A stretch of 64,000 nucleotides of DNA from JAVVEH01 sp032251435 (GTDB lineage Bacteria; Verrucomicrobiota; Lentisphaeria; Oligosphaerales; MVZH01): positions 1 through 64,000 of the forward strand of contig JAVVEH010000020.1 of NCBI GenBank assembly GCA_032251435.1. Direction: 5' to 3'. A program made the translations under genes and the position numbers. The notes beneath the pieces were generated by a model that was not told where the DNA came from, made no database searches, and saw only the letters and a list, made by a program, of their open reading frames with translations. Position 1 is the first letter of the stretch. Each line of letters starts with the position of its first letter. This document shows, piece by piece, positions 51,778 to 59,432 of this stretch.

Positions 51778-53133
51778 TTATCCGGTGCCGACAATTTTTT
51801 CTATTTCATCCATTTCAAAGGGGGCGGCACCCGTCAGCCGCTCGCAGCCGTCGGCTGTGACCACAATGGTATCCTCTACCCGGATGTATTCATGCTGAGG
51901 TTCACACCAGATCATTGGATCCAGCGCGCAGACAAACCCTTCCCGCAGGGGTTCGTTTTTCCAGGCCGGATCAATCGCGTCGTGCACGCTCAGGCCAACG
52001 CCGTGATTCAGGTAGCCGACCCCCCGTTCAATCATCTGATCGATTAAAGGGCGCATCTCTGTCAGTCCGGATGCGGGATCCTCGCACAGCGCGATCATCC
52101 GCGCGGCTGATTGATCATAGACTTCCCGCGCGGTGATACCGGGTCGAATCAGACTGAGCAAGGTCTTATGGTAGGTGACAATCATGCCATACACCTGGCG
52201 GTGCCAGTCGCTGAAGCGGCCGTTCACCGGCCACATGCGGGCGATATCGCTGCTGTAATGGCGAAAATCCGGGCCGCAGTCCATGAGCACAATCTCATCT
52301 TCCTTGAGGGTCATGTTGTTGTAATGATAATGTCCATTCCAGGTACGCTTGCCGCCCGCCGCGATCACGCCGTAACCGAGCCCGCAGCGTCCCCGGTCGC
52401 GGAAGACATATTCCGCGATGGCTTGCAAATGGTTTTCATTGATTCCCGGTCGGGTGGCTTTCATGGATTCAATCATGATGGCGGCCGAGAGGCTTCCCGC
52501 CTGCCGGAGCACCTCAATTTCCGCCGGACTTTTAAGGGTCCGCATTTTCCGGATCAAAGGCAACGCGTCCTCAAGGGCAAGTTTCGGGAAGCGCTCGTTC
52601 AGCAGGCGCAAGCGCCGCTTGTGCCGGGGTTCCGCCTGATCCCATTCATCATCGGCACATTTCCGTGCGCAACCGTTCGCTCCGAACAGGGTGGCACCCC
52701 CGCCTTCCGTTTCGCCAAAGGGGGTGAAAAGGCATGTGGTCCCGCTTAAAGCGGCGGTTAACTCAGAGACCGGCAGGGCCGCGTCCAGTTGCAAGCGTTC
52801 GGCGATCAACGCCGCGTCTTCAAAACCAAGACAGTCCTCAGGGAAGCCGTCCATAAGCGTGCGGGAGGGGAGGAAGACCGTTGTCCGTCCCGTGCCGCCT
52901 TCGATTAACAGATACGACTGCGGGACATCCAGCCCACAGAAATAATAAAAATTGGCATCCTGCACGAGAGCGTCGTGGGGAACGGGCGCCGCCCCGGCGA
53001 TCAGCAGATGGGCGCCTTCACCAATTTCTCCGGCAATGTGACGACGGCGGGTCTTCAGCTCTTCAGGTGTGAAATCCTGGGTGAACAACAGCTCTACAGG
53101 TTTTTTGTCAAACATTTTACTCGCGGGAATCAT
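51778..53133 (-). CDS. M24B-family aminopeptidase P-like peptidase
   Basis: 451 residues; AGGAG stands before the ATG. The N-terminal non-catalytic domain (about 1-185) contains NFYYFCGLDVPQSYLLIE. The pita-bread domain has the five metal ligands in order: MDCGPDF, SSDIARMW, LNHGVGLSVHD, an expected Glu around DPMIWCEP and VEDTIVV. Xaa-Pro aminopeptidase or prolidase activity is expected. It is monocistronic as far as seen, the next gene on the strand being 260 bp away. Confidence 0.9.
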   Translation of the reverse strand: MIPASKMFDKKPVELLFTQDFTPEELKTRRRHIAGEIGEGAHLLIAGAAPVPHDALVQDANFYYFCGLDVPQSYLLIEGGTGRTTVFLPSRTLMDGFPEDCLGFEDAALIAERLQLDAALPVSELTAALSGTTCLFTPFGETEGGGATLFGANGCARKCADDEWDQAEPRHKRRLRLLNERFPKLALEDALPLIRKMRTLKSPAEIEVLRQAGSLSAAIMIESMKATRPGINENHLQAIAEYVFRDRGRCGLGYGVIAAGGKRTWNGHYHYNNMTLKEDEIVLMDCGPDFRHYSSDIARMWPVNGRFSDWHRQVYGMIVTYHKTLLSLIRPGITAREVYDQSAARMIALCEDPASGLTEMRPLIDQMIERGVGYLNHGVGLSVHDAIDPAWKNEPLREGFVCALDPMIWCEPQHEYIRVEDTIVVTADGCERLTGAAPFEMDEIEKIVGTG

Positions 53134-53395
53134 TATATCTCCTAGTCAAATTTAGACAGAAAAATTTGGGACAGAAAAATGAAGAAAAGAGGCATGGGTC
53201 TTTTTCTCTGCGGGTGACGGTGTCACTTTTTAAACGCAGACAAAATGACCAATGGGTTGTCACCGCTTCGCGAGAAGATTAATCTGTTCGAAGTGCATAA
53301 GCTTTCAGCCTTTTCTCTGTGCTCTTTCACCCATGTTTATGTCTATAATTTTTCTGTCAAATTCGTCTTTCTGTAAATGATTTTCAGTGGCTATT
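53134..53395. other. Intergenic region with dispersed simple repeats
   Basis: The AGACAGAAAAATTTGGGACAG segment at 53154 is close to 48858, and the TTTTTCTGTCAAATTCGTCT at 53347 is a related inverted form. No gene. Confidence 0.5.
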
Positions 53396-54928
53396 CTAGC
53401 TGTCAATAACAGCGGCATCCAAGGCGTGGTCGCTCAGGTCAATCCAGATGGTTTTGGTTTCGGTATATTGCTCAAAGGCTTGAAGAGAGTTATCACGACC
53501 GCCGAAACCGGACAGCTTATAACCGCCAAATGGCGTGGTGATATCGCCTTCACTGTAGCAGTTGACCGACACCGTCCCCGCTTTCAAGTCACGCCCGGCC
53601 CGCAAGGCGGTTTTTATGCTGCGGGTAAAGAGAGACGCTTGCAGCCCGTAACAGGTGTCGTTGGCCAGAGCGATGGCTTCCTCGTCACTGCCGACCGTCA
53701 TCACCGCCAGGACAGGGCCGAAAATTTCTTCACGGGCAATCGTCATGTCCGGAGTCACCCCATCAAAAATCGTCGGGGGAATGAACAGTCCGTTGCCCAT
53801 CTTCAGCGGCTCCCCGCCCAGCAGCAGCTTGGCGCCTTCCTTCTTCGCCCCGTTGATATATGTCATGACCCGGTCGAAATGCTCACGGGACACAATCGCT
53901 CCCAGGGCATTGGCCGGATCGAGCGGGTCGCCCGTGCGCCAGTCTTTAACCTTTTCCATGATCCGGGAAAGCAAGTCTTCTTTCAGTGATTCATGAACGA
54001 TCAGCCGGGAATTGGATGTGCAGTTTTCACCCATGTTCCAGAAGACCCCCTGGACAACGTACGCGGCGACGGAATCAAGATTCCCGGCATCGGAGAGCAC
54101 CACGGCGGGATTTTTCCCCCCGCATTCCAGAACCACGCGCTTCAGATTACTGTCGGCGGCGTACTTCAGAAACAGCCGCCCGACTTCGGTGGATCCCGTA
54201 AAAGAAATGACATCAATATCCATGTGCCGGCCGATAGCCGCGCCGGCTTCTTCCCCCAGCCCCGGAACGACATTGAACACACCATCGGGAATCCCTGCTT
54301 CGGAGGCCAGTTCCGCCAGCCGCAGAGCGGTCAAACTGGTCTGTTCGGCGGGTTTGACAATGACGCTGTTGCCAGCCGCCAGCGCCGGACCCGCTTTCCA
54401 GGCGAGCATCTGCATCGGGAAATTCCACGGCAGCACACAGGCGACCACCCCGACCGGCTCACGCAGAATCAGTCCCATGGCATCATCCTGCAGGGGCGAC
54501 ATCTGACCATACAATTTATCCGCCGCTTCGGCGTACCAGGCCAGGCAGTGGGTTGTTTCGGACAGATCCAGCGTGGCGCAATCCCGGATGGGCTTGCCGC
54601 TGTCCAGACTTTCCATGGTCGCCAGCTCGTGCCGGTGCCGTTTGATCAGCTTGGTCCATTGAATCATGGCCTCTTTGCGTTCGGACGGATGAAAGCGTGA
54701 CCAGACACCGCTTTCAAAGGCTTTCCGCGCTTTGGCGACCGCCATATCCACATCTTCCGGGCCGCAGGCGGCCACCTGGGTCAATAGGGTTCCGGTCGCC
54801 GGGTTGACAGTTTCAAAGGTTTTTCCGGATGCCGCCGGCATAAATTTGCCATTGATGTAGGCGGTGGCCGGCAGATCCATGGTCTCGGCCCGGGCGGCAT
54901 AGTCTTCGCGGGATAGAATATCGCTCAT
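53396..54928 (-). CDS. Aldehyde dehydrogenase
   Basis: 510 residues from ATG 54928. NAD-dependent ALDH: general base Glu in VVLECGGKNPAVV, nucleophile Cys in MGENCTSNSRLIV, and the CVLPWNFPM and FTGSTEVG cofactor segments; the C-terminus SVNCYSEGDITTPFGGYKLSG is of the betaine/gamma-glutamyl-aminobutyraldehyde/ketoglutarate-semialdehyde subgroup. Its ATG overlaps the stop of the upstream DapA-like gene by one base (TAATG), with GGAGG just before. The pairing suggests that it oxidises an aldehyde made by that lyase, for example in sugar-acid breakdown. Confidence 0.92.
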   Translation of the reverse strand: MSDILSREDYAARAETMDLPATAYINGKFMPAASGKTFETVNPATGTLLTQVAACGPEDVDMAVAKARKAFESGVWSRFHPSERKEAMIQWTKLIKRHRHELATMESLDSGKPIRDCATLDLSETTHCLAWYAEAADKLYGQMSPLQDDAMGLILREPVGVVACVLPWNFPMQMLAWKAGPALAAGNSVIVKPAEQTSLTALRLAELASEAGIPDGVFNVVPGLGEEAGAAIGRHMDIDVISFTGSTEVGRLFLKYAADSNLKRVVLECGGKNPAVVLSDAGNLDSVAAYVVQGVFWNMGENCTSNSRLIVHESLKEDLLSRIMEKVKDWRTGDPLDPANALGAIVSREHFDRVMTYINGAKKEGAKLLLGGEPLKMGNGLFIPPTIFDGVTPDMTIAREEIFGPVLAVMTVGSDEEAIALANDTCYGLQASLFTRSIKTALRAGRDLKAGTVSVNCYSEGDITTPFGGYKLSGFGGRDNSLQAFEQYTETKTIWIDLSDHALDAAVIDS

Positions 54929-55845
54929 TATTTTTCCTCCGTCAGATGGGAAATAGTAGTCCGGGCAGTTTCCAGGGCGTCGCGGAACTGGCGTTTGAGC
55001 TCCTTTTCCATAGGCCGCAGGGGAAACCGCGCGGGACCGCCGGGGAGCCCGTCCAGTTCGCAGGCGTATTTGACGCACTGAATGAATTTGCCCCCGCGCT
55101 CAAGCACCGTCATCAGCGGCAGCATCGCTTTCATGACGCGCCTGCCCAGCTCAAAATTACCTTCCACCGCACAGGTTTTGTAGAGTGTGACGCATTCCGG
55201 AGCGAAGAAGTTGGCGGCCGCGCAGACCCAGCAACGGGCGCCCCAGGCGAAAAACTCCAGCGCCTGATCATCGGCCCCGCAGCACAGTTGCAAGTGCGGA
55301 AATTCCCGGGCCAGCATGTGCAGGCGGTTGATATCTCCGCTACTTTCTTTGATGGCCTGGAATCCCGAGTGGCGCCCCACCCGCTCCAGAAAATCGCGGT
55401 CCATCTCGGCCCCGGAACGACCGGGATAGTTGTAGAGCATCACCGGCAATTTGCCCGCGGCTTCAACCGCCAGCGCGTGCTGCGCGAGCTCTTTTCCGGT
55501 CGGGGTCGAATAAGGAGGAACAGCCAGCAGGATCGCGGCGGCGCCGGCATCGCGTGCGGCCGCGGCGTACTCACAGACCGTTTCCGTGCGGATGTCATTC
55601 ACGCCGGCGATCCAGGGGACCCGCCCGTTGATGACCTCATGGGCGAAGGAGAACTGCCACACCCGCTCTTCCGGTGTCAGGGCGTAATTTTCCCCCGTGG
55701 TTCCACCAATGGCAATACCGTGAATGCCCAGTTCCACCTGGCGCTCGATAATCCGGGCGTAGCCGTCCCGGTCAATGGAGAAATCCTCCTTGAATGGTGT
55801 GATGACCGGTGTGTAAATACCTTCGAATTTTATGTGTGTACTCAT
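54928..55845 (-). CDS. DapA/NAL-family class I lyase
   Basis: 305 residues. TIM-barrel lyase with GTTGENYALTPEER, Schiff-base Lys in FQAIKESSGD and the catalytic Tyr in MLYNYPGRSG. In the family: dihydrodipicolinate synthase, N-acetylneuraminate lyase, 2-keto-3-deoxy sugar-acid aldolases and dehydratases. Context with the overlapping aldehyde dehydrogenase favours a catabolic sugar-acid enzyme over lysine synthesis. Upstream lies the repeat-bordered four-helix gene. Confidence 0.88.
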   Translation of the reverse strand: MSTHIKFEGIYTPVITPFKEDFSIDRDGYARIIERQVELGIHGIAIGGTTGENYALTPEERVWQFSFAHEVINGRVPWIAGVNDIRTETVCEYAAAARDAGAAAILLAVPPYSTPTGKELAQHALAVEAAGKLPVMLYNYPGRSGAEMDRDFLERVGRHSGFQAIKESSGDINRLHMLAREFPHLQLCCGADDQALEFFAWGARCWVCAAANFFAPECVTLYKTCAVEGNFELGRRVMKAMLPLMTVLERGGKFIQCVKYACELDGLPGGPARFPLRPMEKELKRQFRDALETARTTISHLTEEK

Positions 55846-55866
55846 GAATAAATTATCCGTATCATA

Positions 55867-55903
55867 AGCGATTAAGATGAATGATTAAGGTGAACGATTA
55901 GGG
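55867..55903. repeat. Degenerate 13-bp repeats, inverted
   Basis: GATTAAGATGAATGATTAAG followed by GTGAACGATTAGGGT is the reverse complement of the TTCACCCTAATCA-type unit found beyond the other end of the four-helix gene. Confidence 0.6.
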
Positions 55904-56646
55904 TTTGGTGCTACTTGCAGATGAGAACTCAACCCGGCAAGCATAGCCATAACTGCCCGAAGGGAATCTCTTGCGGAGCCAATGTGCATCGGGCAACTCA
56001 CTTCAACAATATCCAGACACACAGACAGCTTTGTTCCTGCATCTTTTGCAATATCAATAAATTTTCTATGATCAAGGGAGGAAAACCGGCCATTTCCCTC
56101 TGCAATATTCAGAGTCAAGCCTGTCGTTAGTTCATCAATTCTTTTAGTATAACGCTTTATTATTTTATTGTTGCACCAAATCCTGTCAAGCTCTGCATGA
56201 AGTTGCAACGATCGTTGATACACATCTAGATTTTCATGTAAGAAGTATTTACGAGTAGTCGTCTGATACGGCTCTCCCTCTTCCATTACATTACCTTCCC
56301 AAGCCGCCCGCAAACCAACCGTCATCCGGGCAATTCGCTGCAGAATTTGCTTGGCTTCATGTATCGTGTCATTGTTGACAAGGTGGCGTAAGAACGCGAC
56401 ATCCAGGCAGGCTGCACACTCTAAAACAGAACCAAGGCAACACTCTAAAAGGAAAATGCCTTTTGGTGTTCCCCGGAAACGCGCTGCTTGCGCTATGTTA
56501 ATTAAGATGCTTTCAGTCGCTCGGTCGAACTGATTGCAGACTGCCCAAGAGGATGACCATACTCCAAGCAACTTGTGGGCGAGCGGAACGAATTCCAAAG
56601 TAACCCTGTAAACATCCAGTTTCTCGTGCGGAAAATGCCGCGACAT
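55885..56646 (-). CDS. Tandem duplicated four-helix-bundle protein (S23/IVP family)
   Basis: 253 residues from ATG 56646; GGTGG before it lies within the 13-bp repeats. Two copies of the four-helix-bundle domain lie in one chain: one starts HEKLDVYRVTLEFVPLAH and the other (about residue 137) HENLDVYQRSLQLHAEL. Each then has D-ATESILINIAQAARFRG or DELTTGLTLNIAEGNGRFS and ends with a helix. Single copies (about 120 residues) were first seen encoded in 23S rRNA intervening sequences and are widespread with no known function. A double one is unusual. The repeats at 56652-56953 and degenerate inverted forms at 55867-55903 flank the gene. Confidence 0.82.
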   Translation of the reverse strand: MSRHFPHEKLDVYRVTLEFVPLAHKLLGVWSSSWAVCNQFDRATESILINIAQAARFRGTPKGIFLLECCLGSVLECAACLDVAFLRHLVNNDTIHEAKQILQRIARMTVGLRAAWEGNVMEEGEPYQTTTRKYFLHENLDVYQRSLQLHAELDRIWCNNKIIKRYTKRIDELTTGLTLNIAEGNGRFSSLDHRKFIDIAKDAGTKLSVCLDIVEVSCPMHIGSARDSLRAVMAMLAGLSSHLQVAPNPNRSP

Positions 56647-56651
56647 GCTAT

Positions 56652-56953
56652 CCACCCTAATTGTTCGCCCTAATCATTCATTTTAATCATTCACCCTAAT
56701 CATTCACCCTAATCATTCACCTTAATCATTCACCCTAATCATTCACCCTAATCATTCACCCTAATCATTCACCCTAANNNNNNNNNNNNNNNNNNNNNNN
56801 NNNNNNNNNNNNNNNNNNNNNNNNNNNNNNNNNNNNNNNNNNNNNNNNNNNNNNNNNNNNNNNNNNNNNNNNNNNNNACCCTAATCATTCACCCTAATCA
56901 TTCACCCTAATCATTCACCCTAATCATTCACCCTAATCATTCACCCTAATCAT
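56652..56953. repeat. 13-bp tandem repeat array (TTCACCCTAATCA)
   Basis: The unit TTCACCCTAATCA is repeated about nine times at 56652-56777 with small changes in the first copies (GTTCGCCC, ATTTTAATC, CACCTTAATC), and about six times at 56878-56953. It is broken by the 100-N gap, so the true number is unknown. The array lies between the four-helix gene start and the M28 gene end; the TGA stop of the M28 gene is made from the repeat. Further degenerate units lie at 58290-58375. Confidence 0.9.
56778..56877. other. Assembly gap of 100 N
   Basis: Exactly 100 N inside the tandem repeat, the usual placeholder for a scaffold gap. The real length is unknown and a gene could be hidden here. Confidence 0.99.
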
Positions 56954-58272
56954 TTCCCACTTCCAAACGTGTTTATTTCTTCTTTTGTCCGCCGCATATC
57001 CGGCCAGCATTCGTCATTGGCGGTGCGGAGCAGAAACCGGGCCGCGAAGGCGGCGCAGTCCCGCAGATCTGTGATCGAAATCTTCTCCGGGGTGTCGGCG
57101 GCCATGTGGTAAAAAGATTGAATCTTGGGCCCCAAGGGGCCGCCCCCCACACCGGCGGTGGGAACGCCCTGGAGAATAAACGGATAATGGTCGGAATGAC
57201 AATGACCACGATTCTGGCAGACGATCTCTGTCTCCATCTGCGTTTCCAGGCTTTTCAAGTAGTCCGCCCCTTTTGGGCATTCGTGAAAGGCGATTCCCCG
57301 GGGGCGTCCCAGGGACGGCATGTCGCAATTGAGCATGAACCGGGCTTTTTTCATGTCATCGGCATGGGCCTTCGCATGATAGTGCGAGCCAATCAGTCCC
57401 ACTTCCTCGCCCGCGAAGAGAATGAAGCGGACGGAACGTTGCAGGTGTTCCCGTATCCTGATCAGCAAGCGGGCCGTTTCCAACACCATCACAGCACCGG
57501 CGCCATTATCGTAGGCGCCGGGGCCAATCTCATGGGAATCCAGGTGACCGCCAATAATCACCCACTCATCAGGGAAGGCGTTGCCAGGCAGCTCCGCGAC
57601 CACGTTCCACGTTGTGCCGGTTTCCACACGGCTGTCCGTCTGCACATGAAACTGACAGGCTTCCGCCCCGTTTTTCAACACCCGCTGAATCTGGTAAACA
57701 CTTTCCAGGGGAATTGAAATCGCCGGAATCTTACCGGGTTCCGCTTCCGTCACACTGCCTGAGGCCAGCATCATGCCGGGGACAGTGTTCCCCCAGATAA
57801 ATCCGGCCGCCCCCTGTTTCACACAGCGGGCGTAAATATCCATCCGGTGACCGCCAGGCTTTGTGACCAAGGCTAGACATCCTTTAAGACCATCGCCGAC
57901 GGATTTCAAATCCTCTTTCGCCCCGGCCCCGATATCAACCAGTCCCCGGGCGATTCCCTCCGGACCGGTGGAAGCGCTGTAGGGCAACTCATAGCAGGGA
58001 AAAGCTTTTTTCTCCGGCAACCATAGTGAAAATGTGGCGGCCTCGCCCCGCCGCCAGGCGGTGAACTCAAAGGGCTCCAGCTCCGCCTGATCAAAACCAT
58101 ACCGCTTGAATTTCTCAAGCATAAACTCCGCCGCCTCGCGGTAGCCTTCGGTGCCGGCGAAACGCGGGCCGATATCATCGCAAAGGGAAAACAGATTCTT
58201 TTCCACATCGCCGGAGATGCCGGATTCTCCCAGAATCTCACGGTCTAATGATTCGAACGGATTTTTATTCAT
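56950..58272 (-). CDS. M28-family metallopeptidase
   Basis: 440 residues with no signal peptide. The zinc site is complete: GGHLDSHEIGPGAYDNGAG (His, Asp), LFAGEEVGLIGS (Glu-Glu), LNCDMPS (Asp), FYHMAADT (His). A PA-like insert lies at about 120-215. So, unlike the M28-like domain of the giant fusion, this is predicted an active aminopeptidase. It ends in the 13-bp repeats, with the stop codon taken from a repeat unit. Confidence 0.92.
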   Translation of the reverse strand: MNKNPFESLDREILGESGISGDVEKNLFSLCDDIGPRFAGTEGYREAAEFMLEKFKRYGFDQAELEPFEFTAWRRGEAATFSLWLPEKKAFPCYELPYSASTGPEGIARGLVDIGAGAKEDLKSVGDGLKGCLALVTKPGGHRMDIYARCVKQGAAGFIWGNTVPGMMLASGSVTEAEPGKIPAISIPLESVYQIQRVLKNGAEACQFHVQTDSRVETGTTWNVVAELPGNAFPDEWVIIGGHLDSHEIGPGAYDNGAGAVMVLETARLLIRIREHLQRSVRFILFAGEEVGLIGSHYHAKAHADDMKKARFMLNCDMPSLGRPRGIAFHECPKGADYLKSLETQMETEIVCQNRGHCHSDHYPFILQGVPTAGVGGGPLGPKIQSFYHMAADTPEKISITDLRDCAAFAARFLLRTANDECWPDMRRTKEEINTFGSGK

Positions 58273-58289
58273 GATTTTTCGTTATTACT

Positions 58290-58375
58290 TGATTAGGGCG
58301 AATGAATAAGGATAAAGATTATGGACCGCGCCCTCTGAAACCCTAATCGTTCACCTTAATCATTTCCCTTAATCG
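58290..58375. repeat. Degenerate 13-bp repeat units
   Basis: TGATTAGGGCGAATGA near 58291 and ACCCTAATCGTTCACCTTAA near 58341 are imperfect copies, in both orientations, of the unit at 56652-56953. They lie between the M28 and GH130 genes. Confidence 0.5.
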
Positions 58376-58392
58376 ATTCCATGGGATAGCTT

Positions 58393-59397
58393 TTAAACCG
58401 GATACTGGCAGACATAGTCCAGAATCTCTTTTAAGTCACAGGTGGCCGCCCCGATCCACGTGTCGCAACACCCATAATAAACAAACAGTGTTCCGTCTTT
58501 GACAACCGTCGCCGAGGGAAAGACGACCCGCGGAATGACCAATCCGGTGATTTCATAGAATTCTTCGGGCTCGAAAATAACATCCGGAGCCCGTGCGATC
58601 ACTTTCGTCGGATCATCGAGATCCAGAAGCATCACACCGGTGCGGTAAACGGCTTTTTCATCCACCCCATGGTACAGCGTCAGCCAGCCTTTATCGGTCC
58701 GCACGGGTTGTCCGGACGCGCCGATTTTGCGCTGTTCCCAGGTGTCGTTCTGAGCCGTGGCGACCAGCACGGGGGCCTCCCAGTTCATGAGGTCATCGGA
58801 ATAACTGAGCCACATGCTGGGCCGATCGCAGCCGTATTCGGGGCCCACATAATACATGGGCCGACGCAGCATGGCATAGCGGCCATTGATCATTTCGGGG
58901 AAAAGGACGCAGTCCCGGTCATCGTTATCGGGCGGGGTCATCAATCCCATATCCTCCCAATGGATCAAATCTTTGGATTTGGCGATGCCGGACCGGTAAT
59001 TGTTGGGATCGCCTTCCGCGACCGTATAGTTCCGAACGTACTTCGGCACGCCCAGACCATTGGGATAGCACTCAGGCGTGTGGTTGCGCTGCACATAAGT
59101 CATGTAAAAGGTGTCGCCGTATTTGGCCAGCCGCGGATCCTCGACCGTCCCTTCCGGGCAGCCGATATCGTCCCGCGTGAACACGGGTTCTTCCTGGACC
59201 AGTTCAAAGTTGAACCCGTCCGCGCTTTTCCACAGCCCGAACTGACACACAAACGGCACCAGACTGTTACAGGCCCGTTCAACCAGGTAGAAGACCCCGT
59301 CCTCGACAATCGCGCCGGGATTGAATGTCACCACATTCCGCCACGGGCGGTCATCGGGGCTCAAAATTGGATTTTTTTCAAAGCGTTTGAGTTTCAT
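58393..59397 (-). CDS. GH130-like glycoside phosphorylase
   Basis: 334 residues forming a five-bladed propeller. VVTFNPGAIV and GTVEDPRLAKYGDTFYMTY (with the catalytic Asp expected in EDPR) are typical of GH130, together with DCVLFPEMINGRYAML and FPSATVVKDGTLFVYYGCCDT. GH130 enzymes phosphorolyse beta-mannosides. No signal peptide, so it is cytoplasmic. It is separated from the M28 gene by 120 bp of degenerate 13-bp repeats (58290-58375). Confidence 0.83.
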   Translation of the reverse strand: MKLKRFEKNPILSPDDRPWRNVVTFNPGAIVEDGVFYLVERACNSLVPFVCQFGLWKSADGFNFELVQEEPVFTRDDIGCPEGTVEDPRLAKYGDTFYMTYVQRNHTPECYPNGLGVPKYVRNYTVAEGDPNNYRSGIAKSKDLIHWEDMGLMTPPDNDDRDCVLFPEMINGRYAMLRRPMYYVGPEYGCDRPSMWLSYSDDLMNWEAPVLVATAQNDTWEQRKIGASGQPVRTDKGWLTLYHGVDEKAVYRTGVMLLDLDDPTKVIARAPDVIFEPEEFYEITGLVIPRVVFPSATVVKDGTLFVYYGCCDTWIGAATCDLKEILDYVCQYPV

Positions 59398-59432
59398 ATT
59401 TCCTCTGCGGACTATTTGATGTCATGTCACTG

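Noticed and set aside
56652..56953. CRISPR array
   Set aside because: The 13-bp units are directly adjacent with no spacers, and no cas genes are near. It is a simple tandem repeat.
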